DNA of 35,040 bases from the NCBI RefSeq assembly GCF_002920635.1, contig NZ_PQSR01000083.1, positions 1-35,040 of the forward strand, given 5' to 3'. The notes under the pieces were generated by a model. It saw only the letters and a program-made list of their open reading frames with translations. It was not told where the DNA came from and ran no database searches. Positions 6,702 to 14,150 of the stretch are shown piece after piece (position 1 is the stretch's first letter; the number at the start of each line of letters is the position of its first letter). A program made the translations under genes and the position numbers. The stretch comes from Streptomyces sp. Ru72 (GTDB lineage: Bacteria > Actinomycetota > Actinomycetes > Streptomycetales > Streptomycetaceae).

Positions 6702-9383
6702 CTATCCGGCCGCCAGCGGTGTGACGGCGATCTGGTCGATCACCGGCGCGTACGAGGATCGCTGGCCGTGCTCGTTGTAGGTATCGCCGTCGAAGTCCGG
6801 CAGTTCCTCCGCAGTGAAGGTGAGGCGGTTCGTGCCCTGCTTGAGGGTGACCCGGATGGTCAGGTCCTGGAAGCTGTTGAAGTGGAAGGTCGTCGGGAAC
6901 AGAATCCTGCGGGCCGGTCCGCCGTTGACCGAGAGGTCGGCGTGCCGGGCGATCGGGTCGGGGTTGTAGTGGGTGGCCGGCGCCTGTTCGCCGTTGGAGT
7001 AGCGGATGGTCAGGGCGTGCCGACCGGCGCGCTCGGCGGCGACGTCGAGGGTGAGGGCGTTGGCCTTTGCGGCGCCGATGTCAGTGACCGCCTTGCCGCC
7101 GGCGGCGAAGGGGTATGCGGTGGTGACCTTGGCGGCGCCGGTCAGCGTGCCGTTCTCGGCCTGGTAGACCGTCGGTGCGAGGGTGCTGCCGCCCGAGGCC
7201 ACTCGCAGCCGGTCGAGGACCAGTTCCTTCGAGTCACCGTTGACGGTGATCTTGTTGATGCCCCCGGACAGGAACACTCGCAGCGTGTCCGTGCCCTTCG
7301 TCTCGCCTCCCACCTGGGGGACGTCGAGTTCCTCACCGTCCAGCAGCACCTTTGCCCGGCCGCCGCCGAAGTGGTCGACGGAGACGGCCGATTCGCCGTC
7401 CGTGGGCGAGTACACCCAGAAGGTGGCGGAGGAACCCTTGGGCAGCGGCACCGTGCCCGGGCCCGAGGCGCCGGGGCGGGCGTAGTCGGGCCGGGTTCCG
7501 GTGAGGGTGGCGTACTCGGCCTCGTAGACGGCCGGTTGGGTCGGGTGCCTGTCGCGCAGCGCCAGGTCGATCTTGTCGATGATCGCGTCGCCCTTGGTGA
7601 CGCCGAGGTCCGGGTCCTGCGCGGAGAGCGTGATCCGGTGGCTGCCGGCGGTCAGCTTCACCGTGGTGTCCGTGTGCCCCCAGACCACCCACTTGTAGCC
7701 GAGCGGCAGCCGCAGTTCCTGTGGGTCCTTGTCGTCCACGCGCAGGAAGACGTTGGTAAGGCCCTGTTCCTTCACCAGGTCGTGCAGGTTGTACGAATTG
7801 GCGAACACGCTCAGGTCGTACGTGCCGTCCCGCGGCACGTCCACGTCGAAGGAGAGCACCCCGTCGGAGCCGGTGCGCAGGCCGCCGATGTTGTAGGTGC
7901 CGGAGGCCGCGAACTTCTCGACGTCCTGCGGTGAACCCTCGGGCCCGTTCTTGGAGTACCCGGAGCCGGTGTAGGTGGCGTTCTCCGCCTTGTACGTGCT
8001 GCGCCAAGCGACGGAGGGCTTGGCCGGGACTGCGCCGTTGCCGCCCGGGGAGAGGATGACCTGGTAGGCGGACATGTCGTTCATGCCGATCATCGGCAGG
8101 GTCACGGTGCCGTCCGCGCCGACCTCGACCTCCTGGTCGGAAAGCCGCAGCGGCTGGGCGGAGTCGCCGACCTGCCCGGTCCAGGGGATCTCCTGCACGG
8201 TGGCGTGGACCGTCTTCCCGAACAGTTCCGGATCGATGTTCTGGAAGACGATGTCCGCGTCGCCGCTCTTGCCGCCGAAGAGCGCCCGGGACTGCTTCTT
8301 GTCCGCGTCTAGCGTGGCCACGCCCTGCAGCGTGTACTGCACGTTGGGGTGCGGGGCGGTCACCCGTACGGTGTGGCCGGACATCTGGCCGTAGGCGTTG
8401 AACAGCCACCACTGGCCGTTGCCCTTGTTGGCCTCTACCACGGAGTCGTTGAGGTTGCCGTCGATGTTCCAGTACGCCAGGTCGGCGTCGATCTTCGATT
8501 CCTCGATGGCGGAGACCCACTGGATCACCTGGCCGGGCACGGACAGGTGGTAGTTGTGGCCGTACTCGTTGACGTTGATCGGCAGTGGGCCGATGCCGAT
8601 CTCGCGCTCCCACTGCCGGTAACGGGCCACGTTCGTACGGACCGTCGCCGGGCTGGACAGCTCGTGCCAGGTCATCACGTCGGGCACCACGCCGTTGTCC
8701 TTGGCGTACTGCAGGAAGCCCTTGACCTGGTCGTAGAGCTCCATGGTGTTGGGGCCCGCGATCCGCGCGTCCGGGTCGAGGCTCTTGATGAGGTGGTAGG
8801 TGTCCTTCCAGGCCGTGAAGTACTGCTGCGGGTCGTCCAGCCAGGAGACCTTGTCGTAGCTCCAGTCGCCGGTCCCGAACATGTTGCCCTCGGGCTCGTT
8901 GAAGGGGACGTAGACGACGTGGGCCTTGTAGGCGCCCATGGTCAGGACCTGGCGGACCTGCTTCCTGATCTTCTCCTTGAAGTCGGCGAGCCGCGCGGGA
9001 CCGTCGGCTCCCGGCCACTCGTAGGGGAAACCGCGGTAGATGTCGGTCAGGTAGATGTACAGGTCCTTGCCACCCGAGTCCACGAACGGCGGCAGGACCT
9101 CCAGCGCGTCCGCCCCCGGATGCTGCGGACCGTCCTGCGCCTTGGTGGACACGGTGCGCACGTGCATGCCCTCGATGACATTCCGGCTCGGCACGCCGTC
9201 GCCGTAGATCCCGTACAGCGAGCCGGAGGCGCCCCCGTGGAAGGGGCCCGTGTCGGTGGCGAGGTCCACGACAAGACGCTCCGGCTCTGCCGTCCCGGCC
9301 GTTCCGGCGGCGGGTGCGGTGGGCTGGGTGGCGTGGACTTCCGCCGCGACGCCGGCTCCGGTGGTTCTTGCGTTGCGTGGCAC
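6702..9383 (-). CDS. Clan GH-A-like glycoside hydrolase with three C-terminal CBM-like repeats
   Basis: An 893-residue protein. Residues about 35-450 look like a (beta/alpha)8 glycosidase of clan GH-A: YVPFNEPEGNMFG supplies the Asn-Glu-Pro acid/base motif (Glu163) and INVNEYGHNYH a candidate nucleophile (Glu273), 110 residues apart as expected for strands 4 and 7. It recalls GH39-type enzymes, but I cannot assign a family. Three beta-sandwich modules follow, each opening with a similar block: YKAENATYTG (464), YEAEYATLTG (620) and YQAENGTLTG (740), typical of CBM6/CBM35-like domains. GTG at 9383 is supported by GGAGAG a few bases upstream. The N-terminus (MPRNARTTGAGVAAEVHATQ) has the alanine/proline-rich look of an exported protein but no hydrophobic core, so the signal peptide may be deleted. 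It is divergent from lacI, with a LacI-type palindrome 41 bases upstream. Substrate unknown; context suggests arabinose-containing polymers. Confidence 0.82.
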   Translation of the reverse strand: MPRNARTTGAGVAAEVHATQPTAPAAGTAGTAEPERLVVDLATDTGPFHGGASGSLYGIYGDGVPSRNVIEGMHVRTVSTKAQDGPQHPGADALEVLPPFVDSGGKDLYIYLTDIYRGFPYEWPGADGPARLADFKEKIRKQVRQVLTMGAYKAHVVYVPFNEPEGNMFGTGDWSYDKVSWLDDPQQYFTAWKDTYHLIKSLDPDARIAGPNTMELYDQVKGFLQYAKDNGVVPDVMTWHELSSPATVRTNVARYRQWEREIGIGPLPINVNEYGHNYHLSVPGQVIQWVSAIEESKIDADLAYWNIDGNLNDSVVEANKGNGQWWLFNAYGQMSGHTVRVTAPHPNVQYTLQGVATLDADKKQSRALFGGKSGDADIVFQNIDPELFGKTVHATVQEIPWTGQVGDSAQPLRLSDQEVEVGADGTVTLPMIGMNDMSAYQVILSPGGNGAVPAKPSVAWRSTYKAENATYTGSGYSKNGPEGSPQDVEKFAASGTYNIGGLRTGSDGVLSFDVDVPRDGTYDLSVFANSYNLHDLVKEQGLTNVFLRVDDKDPQELRLPLGYKWVVWGHTDTTVKLTAGSHRITLSAQDPDLGVTKGDAIIDKIDLALRDRHPTQPAVYEAEYATLTGTRPDYARPGASGPGTVPLPKGSSATFWVYSPTDGESAVSVDHFGGGRAKVLLDGEELDVPQVGGETKGTDTLRVFLSGGINKITVNGDSKELVLDRLRVASGGSTLAPTVYQAENGTLTGAAKVTTAYPFAAGGKAVTDIGAAKANALTLDVAAERAGRHALTIRYSNGEQAPATHYNPDPIARHADLSVNGGPARRILFPTTFHFNSFQDLTIRVTLKQGTNRLTFTAEELPDFDGDTYNEHGQRSSYAPVIDQIAVTPLAAG

Positions 9384-9423
9384 TGAGCTCTCCGTGGTTC
9401 GGGGGAGGTGTACGAGGAGTTGT

Positions 9424-9435
9424 CGAACCGGTTCG
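9424..9435. promoter_or_regulatory. LacI-type operator, site A
   Basis: CGAACCGGTTCG is a perfect 12-bp palindrome with the central CG usual for LacI-family operators. It sits 41 bases upstream of the glycosidase start in the intergenic region shared with lacI. Confidence 0.7.
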
Positions 9436-9578
9436 CAGGAACCTAACAGCGAGGAAATCGGACAGCAATACCCTCAGGCAGGGTCTCTAGTGGTTCCTTT
9501 TCCTGGCAAGCCGGACTTCTTAAGAAGGATGGCCGAGGCGTTGACACCCGGTTGGCTTGCTCATACCGTCGCTCCACG

Positions 9579-9590
9579 CGAATCGGTTCG
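9579..9590. promoter_or_regulatory. LacI-type operator, site B
   Basis: CGAATCGGTTCG has the same arms as site A with one mismatched pair. It lies 87 bases upstream of the lacI start, 155 bases from site A. A further half-like element (ACAACCGTTCG) directly follows. The pair could support autorepression and looping (inference). Confidence 0.6.
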
Positions 9591-9676
9591 ACAACCGTTC
9601 GCCTCTGCCTCCGGCGTCCCTGCGACGGCGGCGGCCCCCCGCCAGCACACGCTTACTGGATCGATGAAGGTGTCCC

Positions 9677-10711
9677 GTGAACATCGGTGAGATAGCCAAG
9701 CGGGCCGGTGTCTCGCGGAGCACCGTCTCCTACGCGCTGAGCGGCAAGCGCTCCGTGTCGGAGGAGACCCGCCGGAAGATCCAGCAGGTCATCGACGAAT
9801 TGGGCTACCAGCCCAACGCGAGCGCGCGGGCACTGGCCAACGGCCGCACCAACACCATCGGCCTGGTCTTCCCGCCGGCCGGGAACCACTACACCGGCAT
9901 GCAGCTGGACTTCATCGGCAGTGTCGTGGAGGCCGCCGCGGCCTACGACTACGACGTGCTGCTCTCGCCGAGCGGCGCGGACAGCGACCGCTCCTTCCAG
10001 CGCCTGCTGGGAGAGCGACGCGTCGACGGCGCGATCCTGATGGAGATCAGGCTGCGGGACGACCGGGTCGATCACTTGAAGGCGGCGGGCTTCCCCGCCG
10101 TCTGCATCGGCCGCACCGAGCAGCCGGACGGCAATTGGTGGGTCGGCCTGGACCACACCGCGCTGGTGGAGCGTTGCGTCCACCACCTCGCGGACCTGGG
10201 ACACCGCAGGGTCGCCTTCGTCAACCGACCCGAGCAGCTCCTGCGGGCCGGGTACGAGTCCGCGCACCGGGGACTGGACGGCTTCACCAAGGCCGCGGCG
10301 GAGCGCGGGCTGACCTTCCGGACGTACTGCTGCGGGGACGACGCCTCCTCCGGCCAGGCGTGCCTGGAAAGGATCCTGCACGACGAGCCGGCCACCACGG
10401 CCCTGGTGACGCTGAACGAGGCCGCGCTGGGCGGCCTCTACCGAGGGCTCGCCCAGGCGGGTCGCCATGTGCCGCGCGACTTCTCCGTCACGGGAGTCGT
10501 GGCCGGCCGGTGGGCGGAGACGGTGACCCCGCAGCTCACCGCGGCGGACGTACCGGCGGAACAGCTGGGGCGCCTGGCCGTGGAGTCGCTCGTCGAGCGA
10601 CTCGATCACCCCGATACACCACCCCGGCATCACCTGCTCACGCCGCCGATCTCCCTGCGTGCCAGCACCGCGCCCGCCGGTGCGGTCCCGGGCCGGGGAC
10701 CGACGCCCTGA
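9677..10711 (+). CDS. LacI-family transcriptional repressor
   Basis: A 344-residue LacI/GalR-type regulator. The N-terminal HTH (IGEIAKRAGVSRSTVSYALS) and the hinge helix (PNASARALANGRT) are clear. They are followed by a periplasmic-binding-protein-like sensor domain (NTIGLVFPP; RVDGAILMEI; LGHRRVAFVN) that would bind a sugar inducer. GTG at 9677 has GAAGG seven bases upstream. It lies between the divergent glycosidase gene and the ABC importer operon, and likely controls one or both. Two operator types are present nearby (CGAACCGGTTCG and CAGCGCTG-centred), so which one it binds is open. Typical length, no defects. Confidence 0.93.
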   Translation: MNIGEIAKRAGVSRSTVSYALSGKRSVSEETRRKIQQVIDELGYQPNASARALANGRTNTIGLVFPPAGNHYTGMQLDFIGSVVEAAAAYDYDVLLSPSGADSDRSFQRLLGERRVDGAILMEIRLRDDRVDHLKAAGFPAVCIGRTEQPDGNWWVGLDHTALVERCVHHLADLGHRRVAFVNRPEQLLRAGYESAHRGLDGFTKAAAERGLTFRTYCCGDDASSGQACLERILHDEPATTALVTLNEAALGGLYRGLAQAGRHVPRDFSVTGVVAGRWAETVTPQLTAADVPAEQLGRLAVESLVERLDHPDTPPRHHLLTPPISLRASTAPAGAVPGRGPTP

Positions 10712-10770
10712 CCCGACGTACCTTCAGTCTCCCCGCCTGACCGGCCCCATGCCTTCATCCCGTATGTCGG

Positions 10771-10784
10771 TTTCAGCGCTGAAA
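10771..10784. promoter_or_regulatory. LacI-type operator 1 of the ABC operon
   Basis: TTTCAGCGCTGAAA, a perfect 14-bp palindrome centred on GCGC/CG, upstream of the sugar-binding protein gene. It is the first of three related sites. Confidence 0.7.
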
Positions 10785-10803
10785 GTTTTCTCGAAGTCAC
10801 CTC

Positions 10804-10817
10804 TTGCAGCGCGGCAA
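10804..10817. promoter_or_regulatory. LacI-type operator 2 of the ABC operon (imperfect)
   Basis: TTGCAGCGCGGCAA, palindromic except for one base pair. Its centre is 33 bases from that of operator 1. Confidence 0.55.
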
Positions 10818-10835
10818 ATGCTCGGTTAACACTTT

Positions 10836-10847
10836 TGCAGCGCTGCA
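10836..10847. promoter_or_regulatory. LacI-type operator 3 of the ABC operon
   Basis: TGCAGCGCTGCA, a perfect 12-bp palindrome whose centre is 31 bases from that of operator 2. The three sites share the CAGCGC core and lie on about the same face of the helix. No other gene is seen between 10712 and 11002. Confidence 0.7.
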
Positions 10848-11002
10848 GACCGTAACAGAGAGCCCCGGAAATACCCACGGGGCCAATCAGTAGGCGACCA
10901 CCGGCCCGCCAACGGCTCACCCGGCTCTGTTCGGCGCGCTCGGTTCCCCCCGCTCACCCCTCCCCAGGCACCCGTGTGCCCAGAGCCGAAGAGGAACGCT
11001 CC

Positions 11003-12238
11003 ATGAACACATCCACCGGGCGGCGGCTCGCCGCCGCAGCCATGACCGTCGTCGCCGTCGCCGCCGGCACCGCCGCGTGCTCCTCCGGCGCGGGCTCCGC
11101 GTCGAACACCGCGGACAGCGCCACCTACCGCATCTGGGACGGGTACACGCAGTTCGACAAGAACTCGGCGTGGGCGAAGCTGCTGACGGACTGCGGCAGC
11201 AAGGCCGGCGTCAAGATCGAGCGGACGGCCTATGCCGATCTGCCGAACAAGGCACTGCTCGCGGCGCAGCAGAACGACTCCCCGGACGTACTCGTCCTGG
11301 ACAACCCCGTGGTGTCGACCATGGCGCAGGCAGGGATGCTCACCACGACCGACGAGACCAAGATGGACACCTCCAAGGTGGACCCCAACCTGCTCGCGCC
11401 CGGACAGCTGGGCGGCAAGACGTACGGAACGCCGATCGGCGCCAACACCCTTGCTCTCTACTACAACAAGAAGGTCCTCAAGGCCGCGGGCGTGGACATC
11501 TCCTCGGTCAAGGACTGGAAATCGCTGACGGCGGCACTGGCGAAGGTCAAGCAGGCGGGCAAGAAGGGCATCACCTTCTCGGCGGTCGGTACGGAGGAGG
11601 GCAGCTTCCAGTTCCTGCCGTGGTTCTGGGGCGCGGGCGCGAACCTGACGCAGCTCGACTCGCCCGAAGGCGTCTCGGCGCTGTCGCTGTGGACCGACTG
11701 GCTGAAGAAGGGCTACGCCCCGAGCTCGGTCATCAACAACAACCAGACCACCAGCTGGCAGGAGTTCGCCACCGGCGACTTCGCGTTCGCCGAGAACGGC
11801 ACCTGGCAGCTGGCTAACGCCGAGAAGGCCGGCTTCGACTACGGCGTCCTGCCCATACCGACCCCCCAGGGCGGGGCCGCCGCGGCTCCGACCGGCGGCG
11901 AGTTCGTCACCGTCCCCGTCCAGAGCGACACCAGCCGCTACACCACCACGGGGAAGATCGTCTCCTGCCTGTCCAGCAACGACAACATCTACCAGACCGA
12001 CAAAGCCCTGACCTACGTCGCGCCCACCACCGAAGTCCAGGACAAGCAGGTGACGGCCGACCCCAAACTGAAGCCCTGGGTGGATGCGGTGAAGGTGGCC
12101 AAGGGACGCACCAGCGACAACCTTGGCACCAAGTACCCGAAGATCTCGGAGCAGATGTGGAAGGCGGTCCAGTCCGCCCTCAGCGGCGCCAAGTCGCCCA
12201 AGGACGCGCTGACCGCGGCGCAGTCCGCCGCCAAGTAG
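11003..12238 (+). CDS. ABC sugar importer, solute-binding lipoprotein (family 1)
   Basis: A 411-residue extracellular binding protein. The N-terminus is a lipoprotein signal: basic MNTSTGRRL, a hydrophobic stretch, and the lipobox GTAAC with Cys26 as the lipidation site. The mature part is a family-1 sugar-binding protein (for example TYGTPIGANTLALYYNKK and a GDFAFAENGTWQL block near the middle). ATG 11003 is chosen because GAGGAA lies about six bases upstream and the signal peptide starts there; an earlier in-frame GTG would add nine residues ahead of the basic region. First gene of an operon with two permeases. The nearby glycosidases suggest arabino-oligosaccharides as cargo (inference). 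Confidence 0.92.
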   Translation: MNTSTGRRLAAAAMTVVAVAAGTAACSSGAGSASNTADSATYRIWDGYTQFDKNSAWAKLLTDCGSKAGVKIERTAYADLPNKALLAAQQNDSPDVLVLDNPVVSTMAQAGMLTTTDETKMDTSKVDPNLLAPGQLGGKTYGTPIGANTLALYYNKKVLKAAGVDISSVKDWKSLTAALAKVKQAGKKGITFSAVGTEEGSFQFLPWFWGAGANLTQLDSPEGVSALSLWTDWLKKGYAPSSVINNNQTTSWQEFATGDFAFAENGTWQLANAEKAGFDYGVLPIPTPQGGAAAAPTGGEFVTVPVQSDTSRYTTTGKIVSCLSSNDNIYQTDKALTYVAPTTEVQDKQVTADPKLKPWVDAVKVAKGRTSDNLGTKYPKISEQMWKAVQSALSGAKSPKDALTAAQSAAK

Positions 12239-12257
12239 GCAAAGTCAGGACTGTTCG

Positions 12258-13241
12258 ATGAATCACACCACGCAGCTGACGGACCGTCGGCACGTGCACG
12301 ACCGGAACGGGGCGGCCACCGCCGCCCCGGCCCGGGCACGTACCGGGCGCCGACGCCGTCCCACCTCCCCGCAGTGGGCCGCCTGGGCGTTCCTCACCCC
12401 GGTGACCCTCTACCTGGTCCTCTTCTACGCCTATCCCCTCTACCGCAACATCGACTTGAGCCTGCGGAACTACACCGTTCGCTCCTTCGTCCAGGGCGAC
12501 GCGCCGTTCACGGGTCTCAAGAACTACCTGACCGTCCTCGACGACCCGACGTTCGGCCCGGCGCTGACGCACACCGTGGTGTTCACCGCCGTGTCCCTGG
12601 TCTTCCAGTACGCCATCGGCATGGCCCTCGCGGTCTTCTTCAACCAGCACTTCCGGCTGTCGGCGACCCTGCGCGCCCTGTTCCTGGTGCCCTGGCTGCT
12701 GCCGCTGATCGTGTCGGCCTCGACCTGGTCGTGGATGCTGGACAGCGACTCCGGGATCGTCAACGCGGCCCTGCACGCCGTCGGCATCGGGCCGGTGAAC
12801 TGGCTGACCTCGCCGTCCTGGTCGCTCCCCTCGGTGATCGTCGCGAACATCTGGATCGGCGTCCCGTTCAACCTCGTCGTGCTCTACAGCGGCCTGCAGT
12901 CCATCCCACGCAGCCTGTACGAGGCGGCGGCGATCGACGGCGCGAACGCCTGGCAGCGCTTTTGGCGCATCACCTTCCCGCTGCTGCGCCCCGTGTCCGC
13001 GATCACGCTGCTGCTGGGCCTGGTCTACACGCTCAAGGTCTTCGACATCATCTGGATCATGACCAAGGGCGGCCCGGCCGGCTCGTCGACCACCTTCGCC
13101 ACCTGGTCCTACCAGCTCGGCTTCGGCAACCTCCTGCCCGCCTTCGGCCCGGGCGCGGCCGTCGGCAACCTGCTCGTCGTGGCCGCCCTGGTCTTCGGCC
13201 TGGTCTATGTGAAGACACAGCGAAAGCAGAACGCCTCATGA
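12258..13241 (+). CDS. ABC sugar importer permease (MalF/UgpA type)
   Basis: A 327-residue inner-membrane permease with a charged cytoplasmic N-terminus of about 40 residues and six expected transmembrane segments. The EAA loop that contacts the ATPase is EAAAIDGANAWQRFWRITFP. It pairs with the next gene, with which it overlaps by four bases (ATGA). Intergenic distance to the binding-protein gene is 19 bases with CAGGA ahead of the ATG, so the three genes form one operon. There is no ATPase gene in the cluster; Streptomyces carbohydrate importers of this class commonly share the MsiK ATPase. Confidence 0.93.
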   Translation: MNHTTQLTDRRHVHDRNGAATAAPARARTGRRRRPTSPQWAAWAFLTPVTLYLVLFYAYPLYRNIDLSLRNYTVRSFVQGDAPFTGLKNYLTVLDDPTFGPALTHTVVFTAVSLVFQYAIGMALAVFFNQHFRLSATLRALFLVPWLLPLIVSASTWSWMLDSDSGIVNAALHAVGIGPVNWLTSPSWSLPSVIVANIWIGVPFNLVVLYSGLQSIPRSLYEAAAIDGANAWQRFWRITFPLLRPVSAITLLLGLVYTLKVFDIIWIMTKGGPAGSSTTFATWSYQLGFGNLLPAFGPGAAVGNLLVVAALVFGLVYVKTQRKQNAS

Positions 13242-14098
13242 CCACCATGACCACGCACATTCCCACTGCATCACGACCGCGCCGGGGACGGACCACCTGG
13301 TGGAAGACGGCCACGGGCCTCGCGCTGACGGCGGTCATGCTCTTCCCCGTCTACTGGATGCTCAACGTGTCCCTCACCCGGGACCAGGACATGCGCAAGA
13401 GCCCGCCGGACCTGCTGCCGCTCCACGGCACCCTGGCCGGCTACCGCACCGTCCTCGACGAGCAGGTGCCCTACCTCGGCACCAGCCTCGTCATCGGCCT
13501 GGGCACCGTCGCTCTGACCGTGGCCCTGTCCGCACCTGCCGGCTACGCGCTGGCCAAGCTGCGTCCCCGCGGTGGCGGCGTCCTGAGCTTCGTCCTGCTG
13601 GCCGCCCAGATGATCCCCGGCATCATCATGGCGATGGGCTTCTACGCCATCTACCTCCAGCTCGGCCTGCTCCAGTCGATCCCCGGCCTGATCGTCGCCG
13701 ACTCCACGCTGGCCGTCCCCTTCGGCGTGCTCATCTTCACCGCGTTCATGTCCGGCATCCCCGGTGAACTACTGCAGGCCGCGAAGACCGACGGCGCCGG
13801 CCCGCTGCGCACCTTCTGGTCGATCGTCCTGCCGATGAGCCGCAACGCCGTCGTGACGGTGTCCCTGTTCACCTTCCTGTGGTCCTGGTCCGACTTCGTC
13901 TTCGCCAGCACCCTCGTCAACGGCGGCGCCCACGAGCCGATCACGCTCGGCATCTACCACTACATCGGCAACAACAACCAGGAGTGGAACGCCATCATGG
14001 CCACGGCCGTCGTGGCCTCGCTGCCGGCCGCGGTGATCCTCGTCCTCGCGCAGCGTTACGTCGCCGCCGGCGTGACGGCCGGAGCCGTCAAGGACTGA
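13238..14098 (+). CDS. ABC sugar importer permease (MalG/UgpE type)
   Basis: A 286-residue permease, partner of the preceding one. The start ATG at 13238 overlaps the upstream stop as ATGA, a sign of translational coupling. The first membrane helix is LALTAVMLFPVYWMLNVSL. The EAA-type loop appears as GELLQAAKTDGAGPLRTFWS followed by IVLPMSRNAV; the first position is L/Q rather than E/A, as often in MalG-type subunits. It would form the heterodimeric channel with the 12258 gene. Confidence 0.93.
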   Translation: MTTMTTHIPTASRPRRGRTTWWKTATGLALTAVMLFPVYWMLNVSLTRDQDMRKSPPDLLPLHGTLAGYRTVLDEQVPYLGTSLVIGLGTVALTVALSAPAGYALAKLRPRGGGVLSFVLLAAQMIPGIIMAMGFYAIYLQLGLLQSIPGLIVADSTLAVPFGVLIFTAFMSGIPGELLQAAKTDGAGPLRTFWSIVLPMSRNAVVTVSLFTFLWSWSDFVFASTLVNGGAHEPITLGIYHYIGNNNQEWNAIMATAVVASLPAAVILVLAQRYVAAGVTAGAVKD

Positions 14099-14150
14099 CC
14101 ACCGCACGACCACCGTCGGCCACCCCTGCTGAAGAAACGAGTCACACCAC

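Noticed and set aside
7333..9468. 711-codon open frame overlapping the large glycosidase
   Set aside because: Extremely arginine-rich translation without motifs; the other frame has catalytic motifs and a ribosome-binding site.
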